The notes below the pieces were generated by a model that saw only the letters and a list, made by a program, of their open reading frames with translations, did not search any database and had not been told where the DNA came from. From Microbotryum silenes-acaulis (Eukaryota; Basidiomycota; Microbotryomycetes; Microbotryales; Microbotryaceae), in the NCBI GenBank assembly GCA_003665825.1, contig QPFY01000007.1, positions 496,001 to 560,000 on the forward strand: DNA of 64,000 nt, read 5' to 3'. The position numbers and the translations under genes are program-made. Shown piece after piece: positions 38,816 through 50,038 of this stretch; position 1 is the stretch's first letter, and every line of letters begins with the position of its first letter.

Positions 38816-39488
38816 ACCCGTGCTATGACCAACGTTTGGAATATCGGAACCCGAAGGATATACGGCAGAAGTGGCTGGAATTGACATCCTGAGATATATC
38901 GTCATGACGGCTCGTCAATTTTGTTGAAGTACCGGCTCTTACGTAAATCGACGCCCCGAACGATGGCGGAAACGACTGAGAGGGTCCTCACGAAAACTCG
39001 ACTATGTGCGACCGGCCTCTCCAAAAATCCCCAGGACCCGGCATAACTTGGGATGTGCCTTATCGGTGACGAAGGAAAGAGTCACTTTGAAACACCGGGG
39101 AGAAAGAGACCGACCTTTCACCGCCGCACGGAGCCTGCGACACACTGCACCCTCGAATATGCCGGTGCGCCGATCAGCTTTCGAGATCAACCGAGCGGGC
39201 CCGAGCCCTCCCGAGCCTTCGCGCGCGACTCGGCTGCCACAGACCGGAGCAGTGAGCTCCCTCTTGTTCTCTAGCATCAGCGTCGATGCCTGATTATCCA
39301 CCTGCGTAAGTCGATCATCATTGGCCGTGACTGCAGCTGTGGATACAAGCCGTGCATCACGGTTGAACTGACTCGAGCCTGCACATTGCCATGTTCCATA
39401 CTCGTTCGGTCCACGTCCGTGGCCGCTCTTCAGCACCCCGGCGCTCCACGTCACCGAGCCTAGTTTAGCAGTCCAGAGCTCTGGCGGT
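38816..39488. other. Intergenic between rhodanese paralogues
   Basis: 673 bp. An ORF-like stretch just upstream of 39489 is open but lacks an in-frame ATG after a TGA, so it was not included in the next gene. Nothing else seen. Confidence 0.35.
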
Positions 39489-40339
39489 ATGCCTACGGTG
39501 GTCGAAGACGACAAGAAGGACGTCCCTTGGAACGTCGAGGAGGAGATCACGTACGAGCAAGTCAAAAGATGGAGCGAGGATACCGAATCGGTGAGTCGAG
39601 TTCCTGTTTGCGGAGGCACCACGAGGGAATGATTGCGAACACCGCCGAGCTTCGGGGTAGGAGGGCATCCTTTTTCGAGGAAATCCATGGGTAGCTGATC
39701 CCGGTTCTATTGCTCTTGATAGGGAGTCATTCTCATTGGTTAGTCGATTGACTCCGGCTCGTCCCGCCTCAGCTCGCTCTTATCGTGTTATCATCAACCC
39801 CCTCGGCATCAAAGTTAGGAGGCCGACCTTTCCCCGGATCCCCGAGACTGACCGAGGAGTCTTGTCTTCACCCATGGACAGACGTTCGAGAAGCACCCGA
39901 TTTTGAGATCGGGCACATCCCCAATTCCAAGAACCTCCCTTTATCCATCTTCGAACAAGCCCTTTCCAAAGATCAAGGTCCGTTTGAGGGTGCCTTACTC
40001 GTCCACGATCGATGCGCGATGAGACCGACCTCACCGAACCTCGGGCTGTGTCATCCTTGCAGTTGATTTTATGCGGACCTATGGATTCCCCAAACCTGGC
40101 ATCGAGGAAAAGATTGTTCTGTATTGTCGTTCGGGCAGAAGGAGTACGATCGCGGCTGATTTGGCTAGTGGTGCAGGCTTTTCGAGGTGAGGTGGCCGGT
40201 CCGGTGACAGCACGGAGGGAGTCGCTGATGATATTGAACGACCTGGATCGACATCCATAGAGTAAGGAACTACAAAGGATCTTGGCTCGAATACGAAGCC
40301 AAGTCGGGTGCTCACGCCGGTGCTGCCAAATCGGCATGA
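39489..40339 (+). CDS. Rhodanese-domain protein 2
   Basis: Second single-domain rhodanese. Five exons (39489-39590, 39723-39738, 39882-39977, 40063-40186, 40261-40339) join to 138 codons plus stop. The three internal exons are 16, 96 and 124 bp, the same as in the upstream paralogue. Motifs: GVILI-DVREAPDFEIGHIPNS, LPLSIFEQALSKDQ, active-site loop VLYCRSGRRSTIAA with the catalytic Cys, and VRNYKGSWLEYEAKSG. Unlike paralogue 1 it has no obvious presequence (MPTVVEDDKKDVPW), so it may be cytosolic. The protein is as short as the minimal rhodanese fold. Confidence 0.88.
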
Positions 40340-40746
40340 TCTAGGGTTGGCACAAGCGTGCTCGAGCACGTGCTCTTCGGCCCACGACGCTCGGACCCCC
40401 TCGAGTTAGGATCGGGTGCACCGTTCTTCTTGTACAACTTGCTTTCATTTTGAAGGGTATTCACCGGTTTTTTTTTGTGTTTTTTTGCTGTTCTACATAT
40501 CCCCTTGCTTTTTTCTTGGACTTGTCCGCTGTCTTTTAGGGCGTCCTGAAACTTCACGACACGGACCGGATTCCAAAAGACTCACGGTCCAGTTCGGCCG
40601 AGTTCACCGTTCGGGCGAGATTGCGATCGGGCGGACGAGGTCACGGCCCCCACCGCCGGCCCTTCCCCTCTTGACTCTCCGCTACGAATCAAGCAGTCCA
40701 CGTGATCCAAGACTCACCCGAAGCCTAGCTCCACTCTCCAGAAGCC
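40340..40746. other. Intergenic
   Basis: 407 bp before the UPRT gene; T-rich runs around 40469-40490 could be part of a 3' end or promoter tract. No gene seen. Confidence 0.3.
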
Positions 40747-41922
40747 ATGCCACTGCACGTTGTCTCACATCCGATTCTATCGCACAAGCTGACCCAATTG
40801 AGGGACGCAAAGACGACTTCGGCCGACTTTCGTCGGTTGGTGTCGGAGCTATCGACCATGATGGCGATCGAGGCGTCGAGGGACTTGGAGACGCGCGTCG
40901 TACCTAATGTGAGCCCAGAGAGGACTTTAGATTTGTGAACAATGGCTTGCCATGTTTTTGGATGCTGATGGGTTCCTACGTTGTGTCGTGCATTGACCGT
41001 GGTAGCTGTCATCACCTGTCGCTCGGTTCGAAGGCCACGAGATTGCCGCTAAGATTGGGATCTCCCCCATCCTGAGGGCCGGGATAGGCATGACTGATGG
41101 TACGTGCATGCATGAGCCACTGGATCTCATCCATGAGATCAGACATTGCAATCGTCAATCGTCTCTGAGACCTGAGAGCTAACCTCTCGGACCTCCTGCC
41201 TTTTGCCCTGCCCGCCCGCCGAACACCAAACGTTCCCCCCTGCCACCCCCACATGCCACACCACCCCGGCCCCCACACTCTCACCGCCACCGGCCTCGGT
41301 TCAACTCCCAAACGTTCGGCTTCCCAGCACTCCTCTCCCTTTTCCCAACGGCTCAGGTCTTCTACCTTGGCTTATTCCGCGAGAAAATATCTCTACAACC
41401 CATCGAGTACTACCAGAAACTGCCCCCTCAACCCACGATTGACCGGCTCTTCATCCTCGATCCTCTCATCGCGACTGGAGGGACAGCGATCGCGGCGGTG
41501 GAGATGCTTTTGGAGTGGGGGATGAAGGTCGAGGACCTCAAGTTGATCGGGTTGGTCGCGAGTCAGGTGGGGGCTGATAACGTCTTGAAGGCTTTTCCGG
41601 GGTTGAACTTGTGGGTTGGCCAGGTCGATCAAGAGGTAAGTCCAAAAGTCCAAACAGCCGAACTCACGAATCAGAGCAGGCTTGGGCTCATTCTTCGACT
41701 CCTGGCTTTCGCCGATCGGCCCTCCTGAACTCTTCTTCTTTTGATTTTTTCCGGCAGTTGACTGTGGACGGCATGATTCTCCCCGGTTTGGGCGACAGTG
41801 GTGACCGGCTTTTCAACACTGTGAGTCTGCTAAAACGAAAATGTCAAAAGTGCCTTGATCGACCGACCTCGCTGATGATGCTCACCTTTACGCTTACGCT
41901 CTGTTGGCAGCTGAATCATTGA
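40747..41922 (+). CDS. FUR1: Uracil phosphoribosyltransferase
   Basis: Pyrimidine-salvage enzyme converting uracil and PRPP to UMP; it also activates 5-fluorouracil. Five exons (40747-40908, 41006-41099, 41328-41635, 41758-41820, 41911-41922) join to 212 codons plus stop, the normal fungal length. Motifs: HKLTQLRDAKTTSADFRRL, FEGHEIAAKIGISPILRAGI, FYLGLFREKISLQPIEYYQK, the PRPP loop LDPLIATGGTAIAAVE, and the uracil-binding ILPGLGDSGDRLFNT. The final exon encodes only LNH plus stop. The catalytic set looks intact. Confidence 0.95.
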
Positions 41923-42900
41923 GCCTGAGACCGTCTTAGTATGAGCAGTGCAATACCAGCAGTAATGCCATCATTATGTGCTGTGTTCCACGTTCGATAT
42001 CGTGGCGGCGGTGCAAGGTTTTCTTTCCATCGCCCCACGAGTCTTGTTCATTTTGAGCTGTTTGGACTGCCTAGATTCCGATGCTCTCTGCCAGTATCCT
42101 CTTCTACTGGTCGTGCTATCCAAGTGAGCCCTATCCGACGTTTTCGACTACATTTTTGTTCAAATCCATCGGCAGCCAAGCAACAATCTTTCGAGCCTTT
42201 CACCAATTTCACACCCCAAGTTACAGCCCGCTTTAGCTGCACGGGTCGATCGCGTCAAGGCTGGGGGGGGGGCAAATGAATGCTTACTAGTGCTCGCCCT
42301 CTCGTCGCGATCCAAGCCTTCAACGCCGAGGTGATGCTCAAACTGTTCCCGCTCCAACTATACAAACAACTCCATTTCGTTGACGTCAACGCTTTGCCCA
42401 ACCTAAGTTCATTTGACCCGCAGAATTACCAGTGAAGGGCGCTTTTGGGGAGCCTCTACTATTAGTAGGGTGGCAGTTGGGGCTTTATTTTCTTGCTCGC
42501 GGGAGCAAACAAGCACGTTCTCATAGTAGCTGCTCTTTTCTCCTCACACCATGTACCTCATATCTTGAAGGGCTTACACCCTATCGGCGTCTCCGCCTTT
42601 CAGTCTATCAACGCTAGAAGAGTAGCAGAGAGAAGAGAGCACAATGTCCATTTCACGAGCGACGGAACGTAAGAGGAGAGAAAAGGAAAGGGTAAACGAG
42701 ATAAAAGACTATGCAAAGAGAAAGACGAGTGATGTATGTAGGGGTGTGTATGTGCGCAGAGAAGAAAAAGAGCAAGAGGTTGGTAAGGTGGGGCGATGGA
42801 GAACGTGGATCAGAGAATGATGCGGTTGAGGAGGGGAATCGCAACAAAACAAGTCGTGGGATGATGCGAAAATGAGAATCTGTCGCAAATATCTCTATCC
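41923..42900. other. About 1 kb without a supported gene
   Basis: 3' flanks of two convergent genes. A purine-rich stretch lies around 42610-42840. The 112-codon ORF at 41941-42279 has no recognisable similarity and is not called. Confidence 0.35.
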
Positions 42901-44927
42901 TTACTTCCTCAACACGCTCGGTGCATTCCCACCCGCCGGTCGAGCGGCTCCACTCGAACCCGAAGCACCGGTCGAAGGCCCCCGACGTCCACCCAAAACG
43001 GGTCTCTGTTCCTGCTCAACCTCGATGCTGTCCAACCTCATCAAGGACGAGGGGGTACCGTCGTTGCCGAAACGCATCCTGTTCCTCTGTTGTCGTCGTC
43101 GGATGATGAAGAAGCTGAGGTAGATCAACCCGAGGCCGAGAATACCGACGACGATGCCGGCGATCGCTCCGGCCGAAAGCGAGTCCTGGACCGTGGCTCG
43201 GTTGCCCGAAACAAAGGCCGTCGCGGTCGGCTTGGGGGATCGGGTCGAGCTCGAGACAACGGGCGCGACATAAGGAGGGGGCGAGGTGCGCGTCGCGTTT
43301 TGGAGGTGTTGTCGCGTGACGCTGTGAAAACTCTCGGTTTGGTCAGATCCAGCGCTCAACTTTAGTCGGGTAAGCGGCACGTGAAAGAGGCTGACCAAGA
43401 GCTGTCGGTGCCATTGTATATGTACATGGTCTTGAAGAAGGCTTGCTGCGAGTTGACGTAGCTCCCAGGGGCGACCGTCATCAAGAGTGTGACACCTGTC
43501 AAACCGATCAAAAAAGGATCAACCTCCACACCCTTGCCCCGTGCACAAAAGTATCCTTGACGGGACGAGTTTTGCAACGCACCTCCGGGGTAGGTCGGTG
43601 CCCAGGTGTAGGTCGGTGAGTTGGTGGTGAAAGTGTCGACCATGCCGGCCGAGTCGAGGGCAATGACTGCGGAAGTACAAGGGCATCTGTAAGTGAGGAC
43701 GGCCAAAAGTGAACCATCGAGAGGAAAGTGAAGTACAAGTGACGGTGTAAGGGGCGGATCCACCTGTCCACGCCCAAGTGGCCGACGTGCAGGACGAGAG
43801 GTTCGTCGGCACGGTCGTGAAAGTGATCTTGAGTGCCGCGGAGAGGGGTCTGAGGTCAGCTCTGGCTCCAAAATATGGGAGATGGGTAGCTATCGCTTGC
43901 TCGGGGGTCGCTTACAGGACTGCAGAAGAGGAGCACAATCAGATCAGCACAAGAACTCGGGCTTCGAGGAGCCCCGCGTCGGACGTGAACTCACTTGGTG
44001 AGGGTGGCGGAGGTGGAGAGGTTTTGGTGCGACGCAGGGACGCTGTAAGACGGTCGAGATAGAGTATCAGTAAGCGCGTGTTCCCACTGCGAGGGTAGCG
44101 GAGGAGGGACCAACCAAGAGTTATCTATGCCCGCTTGCACGATCATGCTACCGGAATAGGAATAAGCGGGTGCATAGGCCTGTTCGAATTCAAAAACCAG
44201 AGTCAGGACCGGTCGACAGATGGAGCTGAGATGGAGCCAGATGAAGGAAATGGACTGACGGCGCCCGAGTCGAGTCGGACGTTGACGATGGTCCCGGCGG
44301 GGTAGTCGACTTGCCAGTCATAGGCTTTGGTGGTGAGGGTGTATTGTTCGAGGTTGGTGTTGCCCTGGGGACCCACTGTGACAGAAAGGTAGGCAGGAAG
44401 AAGGATTGTCAATGTCCTGCGTGCGTCGCCCATAGCCTCGGTGAGTTGGCTCGGGCGGCAGTCGGAGTCCGGACGACTGACCGTTGAGGGTGTAATAGGG
44501 CAGTCCGCCTGTCCAGTTGAAAGAAGCTGGTTGGCATGTGGTCAAAGTGGCGGGCGCTTGCAGTGTCAGGGCGGCCTGGAAGGTGTGCAGAGTGGTGTGG
44601 TGTGGGTGTGGTGTGGTGTAATGTGCGTGACGGTGGTGGTGCGGGCGGAGGTGTGGGCGTTGTTGGGGCGTGTATGTGGTAGGCGTGGCGCGGCGCGTGC
44701 GGAGGGCGAGGCGGCGGCGTGTGGTGGACGGGACGGGCGAGGTGAGTGGGAGCACACGCAGCGATTCGATCGGACACACACACAGATCACGGGTGATGCA
44801 GCGTCAGCCAACCCGATCTCCCTCTCCTTCAGAAGAAGAGACGCACCTCGACTACGGATGCACAGGCCAACGAGAGACACAAGAGCGGCGACGTTCTCGG
44901 TCGGGGGCGTTGATGTTGCGAGACCAT
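42901..44927 (-). CDS. Secreted two-domain single-pass membrane glycoprotein, function unknown
   Basis: Predicted cell-surface protein. Exon 1 (44927-44847) encodes a signal peptide (SPLLCLSLACASVVE) after a basic start. Further exons: 44575-44482, 44375-44260, 44179-44115, one ending at the AAGTGAG donor near 43995, and several to 42901. The ectodomain has two related modules: LTTCQPASFNWTGGLPYYTL with a DNSC-type end, then LSSCTSATWAWTGGSAPYTV with NGTDSSC at its end, each with a (T/S)C-x(5-6)-W-TGG-x-PY pattern. Ser/Thr-rich stalk, then one TM segment (AGAIAGIVVGILGLGLIYLS) followed by RRRQQRNRMR and a disordered tail. The pattern is common in basidiomycete surface proteins without known function. 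Exons between 43900 and 43330 are partly inferred. Confidence 0.75.
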
Positions 44928-45711
44928 CGTGATCAAGCGACCGGGGATCGTTCGTGCGACGGCGGCGGCGGGGCGATTGGCGACTGGCGACTGGTGTACG
45001 GGCCAAGGGAACGGAGAGCGATGCGCGGCAAACGAACGACTTGACTTGGCGCGTAGAGGAGAGAGGACCAGGTGGTGTAGCTTCTACAACGGGTAGAGCG
45101 TGGCGATGGGGTCGAATGCAAGGGGGTGACGAAAGGGTATTGGCGGAGGTAGCAAGTACCTGGTGTCGGTCGGTGTGGTGTGTCGAACCCAGACCCGGAA
45201 TGCAGGCCGCCCAGCGAAGCGCGTCTGCTCGCACGCCCCCAAACCAACACGCCGGACACCGCGAACCGCTCGCCACAGCACTCAGCTGGGCAGACCGAGC
45301 CGGCCGGCACGACATCTGCATTGGGTCAGAAGAGTCTTGCAAAGAGGAGACCGTAGGTATTAAAATTACAACACGAGTTCTTTTCTTTGGGAGCGACCAT
45401 GCAATGTTCAACTCTGATCGCCCTGCACTGCTACAAACTCGATCACCGCCCCGATCACGACACCCGAAAATTCTGGAGATCACCAACCTACTACTCGCGT
45501 CATACGCTCGACAAGACCTTCCTCCGCCTAGCGGGCTTTTGTTTGTATGCCTATGATATGACTCCTGCTTAGTTCCACCCCCTTAGCCTATGCTTGGTCC
45601 CCATACGTCTGAACTCGCTCCCGCGTAAGGCCGCTCACGTGATCCAAAACCAAAATTCCGACACGCCCTCAGCTCCGGAACGCAGTAATATCTCCCCTGC
45701 GATCGCAACGC
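44928..45711. other. Intergenic, promoter of the membrane glycoprotein
   Basis: 784 bp. Overlapping ORFs occur on both strands but none shows a family motif. Confidence 0.35.
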
Positions 45712-46410
45712 TCACTTCTCCCAAGGTTTCTTGACCGCACTGAGGTCGACCTGACTCGGAGTGGGTTCCCCTTCGTTCAAGCGATCGGGAATGTCCTTGA
45801 TGCCCGGGATCGGGGCGCCGGACGCGATCAGTGACGCGAGTTGGGTGAATGAGATGGGGTAAGGGGGGTTGTCGGGGGTGGGAGAGCAAGTGCTGGAGGT
45901 AGGCAGTGTTGACTCATTCGACTGTGTAGAAGGTGTAGATGTGGATGCGGGTGCGGGTGCGGGTGTTGCGGAGGCGGAGGCGAAGGTGGGGTCGTTGGAC
46001 GAGAAAGACACATCTGAAGCGATGACTTGATCCGAGGAGCTGCAAAGGTCGAGGAAACGGTCAGTCGAACGAACACACCGTATGGCATGCATACCACTGA
46101 CCCTGCTGCACTGCGCTCCTGCTGGGCCTTGCGCTGAGCGAACTCGGCTGCGGAGGATGACTGTTGTGGTTGCCGTTGGTAAAATTCGAATGCCCTCTGC
46201 GAGAGTTGTTGTATCTCGTGCTCTGATGCGCCGTTGGCTCTGTAAGGTGCCAAGATGGACTCGAGGCCTTGCTGTGGAGATGGAGAGTGTGTGGGGGGGG
46301 GGAGAGGGGGAGAGGGGGTCAGCTCGGGGCGTAGTGGGACATACCGTGAAGAGGGCATGAGGGTGACCGACCACGAAGGCTGGGTCTGAACTGAGTGTCG
46401 AGCGGTCCAT
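45712..46410 (-). CDS. KPWE-motif protein (PEX14/Pex39-like peroxisomal factor)
   Basis: Three exons (46410-46345, 46271-46102, 46039-45712) join to 187 codons plus stop. The C-terminal block PYPISFTQLASLIASGAPIPGIKDIP followed by KKPWEK at the very end is the KPWE domain found in fungal PEX14-like proteins and in the peroxin Pex39, where it helps PTS2-receptor import. The quoted run is conserved in order: PPYPISFTQL, IASGAPIPGI, KKPWEK. The N-terminal part (LESILAPYRANGASEHEIQQ) resembles a short helical Pex14-type module. No TM segment. The assignment to peroxisome import rests on the motif; the N-terminal exon could extend further upstream. Confidence 0.72.
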   Translation of the reverse strand: MDRSTLSSDPAFVVGHPHALFTVCPTTPRADPLSPSPPPHTLSISTARPRVHLGTLQSQRRIRARDTTTLAEGIRILPTATTTVILRSRVRSAQGPAGAQCSRVSGMHAIRCVRSTDRFLDLCSSSDQVIASDVSFSSNDPTFASASATPAPAPASTSTPSTQSNESTLPTSSTCSPTPDNPPYPISFTQLASLIASGAPIPGIKDIPDRLNEGEPTPSQVDLSAVKKPWEK

Positions 46411-46940
46411 GGTGCGCTGGGGATGGTGTTACGGGAGAGAAGGAAGCTGACAGGCTGAGGGCCAAAGAAGTCGGTCGTTCGTTCGTTCGTTGATCCGGGC
46501 GCGCTTCTTGCTGCTTCTTGTCTCTGGTCCGCACTTACGTCTCGACTGGACAGAGTGGACAAGGCTCAGTATCGCTCGTGAGATTGGCTACGCACGATCA
46601 GCAAAGTTGTGAGTCTGTATGCTATACTACACTTGCACTGTTCCCACTGCCTCCGTGCCGCTGCGGCCTCAGCTGATCCTCATCGCGATCGGCCTTCGCG
46701 ATCATCCTCCGTCTACGGGCCACGGCGCACGTCGGCGTTCGGTGTTCGGCGTTCGGCCGGTGTTTCGTGTCGAGTCAGCTACTGAGCCCACTCTCCTTCA
46801 TCCTCGCAGTCACCTGCATCATAAGCTCGACCTCAAAGACCCGCGTCTACATGCTCCACCTCAACTGAGCCCCAACTCAAAACGACGCGCAAGGCCCCGG
46901 TTCTCGTCCACCGCCACATCGGCCATAACGCGGTCCTGCC
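46411..46940. promoter_or_regulatory. Divergent promoter, KPWE gene / ArfGAP gene
   Basis: 530 bp between opposite start codons. A (GTTC)n-like run (cgttcgttcgttcgttg, about 46474-46491) is visible; a role is not known. Confidence 0.35.
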
Positions 46941-49505
46941 ATGTCATCCAAGACCGCCGCCGATCGTACCCAGCGTCAACTGCTCGAACTGCTCCATGAA
47001 CCGGGCAATCAGGAGTGTGCGGATTGTAGAGCTAGTAATCCGAGATGGGCATCGTGGGATCATGGTTAGTGTGCTGAATGCTACTGCCGGTGAAGCCGAG
47101 ACCGAGCTGACTTTTTTTTGTTTTTGGAATTCGTCAACTTCGCATCTTGGGCGCCAACACTTCATCTCTGCACCCCACGACCTCGTACGATCATCTTCAG
47201 GCGTCTTTCTCTGCGTACAATGTGCAGGCCTGCATCGCAAGATGGGCACCCACATCAGCCGAGTCAAATCCCTCACCCTCGACGTGTGGTCCAAGGAACA
47301 GGTCGCCCACATGCGAGCCAGGGGCAACATCAAGTCCAACACTTTGCTCAATCCGGACCCGAATATGAATTCGTACGTTCCATCAAGATGGATCCTGGTC
47401 GTGTGGGCGTAGAGTGCAGAATCCGCGGTGCTGAGACAAGTGCTTTTTGGCTCTGAAACAGTCCACCGTCATCACTCGATTCGAATGAACGCGAATCAGC
47501 TTTGGAACGCTACATTAGGGCCAAGTACGAGTACAAAGAGTTCATGCGACCATCGACACCGCAAGCAACACCTGCTCCACCACCACCACCGGCTGTCGCT
47601 CCGACTTCGACTCCCGCTCGGCCCAGGACGACACCCGATGTCTCTGCAGTGGACAGGCCCACTCTGAATCCGCCACCTCCGTCATCTGGCCCATCTCCAA
47701 CAACGTTATCAGTACCAAACTCGATGTCGCGCCCAAAATCATCGACGGGTTCTCCCCCCGTCGTCAGGGTGTCGACCCCTCCCGGACCCTCCAAGCCAGC
47801 GGGAGGTCGAACGGCCCCTTCGCCCGATCACGCATCCAAGCGCGTACGGTTCCGTTCCGAATCCCTCTCCATACCTTACCTCGACGACGATAAACCCCTC
47901 ACAAGAACCCCTTCACCTGCACGCGACCGGAAAGCTCCTGCAAAGGGGATCTTACGGGCTCGTCGTGGGCTCAGTAATGGGAACGAATACGGGGGTGCTT
48001 CATCGACCAGCGCGTTGTCGGTTTCCAACGTCAATGGGACGACGACAAATCGGTTCGGGTCGAGTTTCTTCAGCTATATGCCACCCGATGAGGACGATGA
48101 TGACGAGGACGACCCTCCCATGACGGCGTTTCCTATAGCCCAACGATTGGTGCCGATGCATACGGGCAGTGCGATCGCGTACAATTCGCAACGAGGACCA
48201 GGTGTGATGGGGTATGGTCAACCCAATGAAGCTGCTTATCAGATGCCGCCGCCACAACACTCATTATCGAATCAAATGACCGGCAATACCAATCCGTTTG
48301 GTCAGATGTGGAATCCGCATCAGCAGCAGCCGCAGCAATCTTATCCCCAACAGCAACCCCAGCGGCAGCAACCTCAGCAACAGCCCCAGCAGCAGCAAGC
48401 ATACAACCCATTTAACGGATCCTCGACCTATCCATCACCCTTTCGGCATGGTCCTCAACCCAGTCAGCAATCGGCTTCTTATACTCAAACCCAAGTCGCC
48501 CCTTCACAGGGTTCGATCTGGGACGATCTTGGCATGCTCGGCTCGATCGGATCCAACAACGTCGGTCCTACGAACAATATGAACGGCTACCATCCTCAAC
48601 CCCCGCCACAAGCCCCGCCTTCATCCAACCCCTATACTTTCCAGCCGAGTCTGACCCTCCAGACAGGGTCCAATACCTCGAACACCTTCCCTACCTCACA
48701 GCCCACGACTCCTGCGACACTCACCCCTCTACGCCCTCAACTGACGGGTTTCATTCCCTCCTCCGATTTTGGCAAACAACTCCTCGTCGAGGGTTCTGCG
48801 AAGCAAAACATCTCGCGGGCATCGACCCCAACGACGTTTCAACCCACTTTCCTATCGACTCCGACGTCAAGTTTCGGTCCTCCTTCCCCTGCGGGAGGGC
48901 CTTCGATCGCGCCTCTTCGTCCTCAGTTGACGGGATTTGTGCCTTCGTCCAAATTCGGCTTGGAACTCGCTCAGGAGAATTCTCAAAAACTGGGTGGATC
49001 GGGATCCTCTCCCAGCGGCGGGTTCAATCCCTCGAATGGGAATGGGAACATCAATGGACATGGTCTTCAACCTCCCCAACCTCATTTCGCGGCCTACAGC
49101 AACGGTAACGGAGGAGGATCAGGACCTCCTTCTCCCGCTCCGATGGTTTCACCCGCTCATTCATCAACCGTACAAGGCTTCTCGATCTCGTCGATATCGA
49201 GCCCTTTCCAACACTCTTCAATGTCCGTGAACGGGAAGGGGAATTCGAATTCGAATGGGCAGACTTATTCGACGACGAATCCTCAAGACCCTTACACGAT
49301 GACGAGCTTGCAAACGGCTCTACCTGCGCCGACGTATCAACAACAACAACAACAATCACCGCAAAATCCGCAACAGTACTTGCACCCAAACTCGGGCTTC
49401 AATCCTTTCTTCGCCCAGCAACAGCAACAACCACTTGGGATGGGAGGCTTGACCCCTCAAAGAACGGGTGCGAACCCTTTCCTGATGATGAATGGACAGT
49501 ATCCT

Positions 49506-49546
<41 letters not shown>

Positions 49547-49583
49547 GGGGACTTCGATGATGAATGGGGGTCAGTGGAGGTAG
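46941..49583 (+). CDS. ArfGAP-domain protein with Gln/Pro-rich tail
   Basis: GTPase-activating protein for Arf GTPases, acting in vesicle trafficking. Three exons (46941-47064, 47201-47372, 47462-49583) join to 805 codons plus stop. The zinc finger is complete across the first intron: CADC-x16-CVQC, then AGLHRKMGTHISRVKSLTLD with the catalytic Arg context. The ArfGAP fold ends near residue 130 (ERYIRAKYEYKEFM). The rest is disordered: PPPP, Ser, and many QQ/QP tracts, with two copies of an LRPQLTGFIPSS-type motif (also LRPQLTGFVPSS) that may bind a partner. A pure CAG/CAA run near the end encodes about 14 Gln. Closest families are yeast Age2/Gts1 and animal SMAP. Confidence 0.88.
49506..49547 (+). 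repeat. CAG/CAA microsatellite encoding polyglutamine
   Basis: About 14 glutamine codons alternating CAA and CAG near the C-terminus of the ArfGAP protein. Interrupted codons limit, but do not exclude, length variation. Confidence 0.8.
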
Positions 49584-50038
49584 TCGAGTGGAGTGATCAG
49601 GGCGATGAGTCGTCGCTCGTTAGGTTTTCGTGTTTCACGCATCTTTCTTTATATCTCCAATGTATAGTTCTGATATCTTGTTTTGCACCTTTCATTTGTT
49701 GTGTTTATTTTTTGTTGTATACTCACTTTTTGTCATTACTATGCTACTCTGCATTCGAAAGAAAGACGAGCTCGGGCCAGTGCGGGCGTAGCACGCCACA
49801 CATCCATCTATCGAACGCAGAGATCGTATCACGTACTATTGAATTAGACGACGTGAAAAGTATTGACCTCCCGCAATGCGCGTATCTTCTAAAATTTTAC
49901 TTCCCAAACAAGCCACCAGCAAAAACTCCTAACCTAACGCTCCAGCAGCGCAAAAGGAAACCTCAGCCCAGGTCAGAATCCGTGGAGGCGAACGCGCGCA
50001 TCCTCGTTCGAAGTTGTTCCAATGATCGCGAGAGCTGT
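49584..50038. other. Intergenic, convergent 3' ends
   Basis: 455 bp between the convergent ArfGAP and meiosis genes, with a T-rich tract at 49660-49740 typical of a 3' UTR. No gene seen. Confidence 0.35.

Noticed and set aside
39002..39688. 228-codon minus-strand ORF upstream of rhodanese 2
   Set aside because: It overlaps the first rhodanese 2 exon antisense and shows no motif.
37862..41922. Rhodaneses and UPRT as a functional cluster
   Set aside because: Genes have separate promoters and unrelated pathways; proximity alone does not support a shared role.
41941..42279. 112-codon plus-strand ORF after the UPRT gene
   Set aside because: No similarity, composition like flanking UTR, and it lies within the 3' flank.
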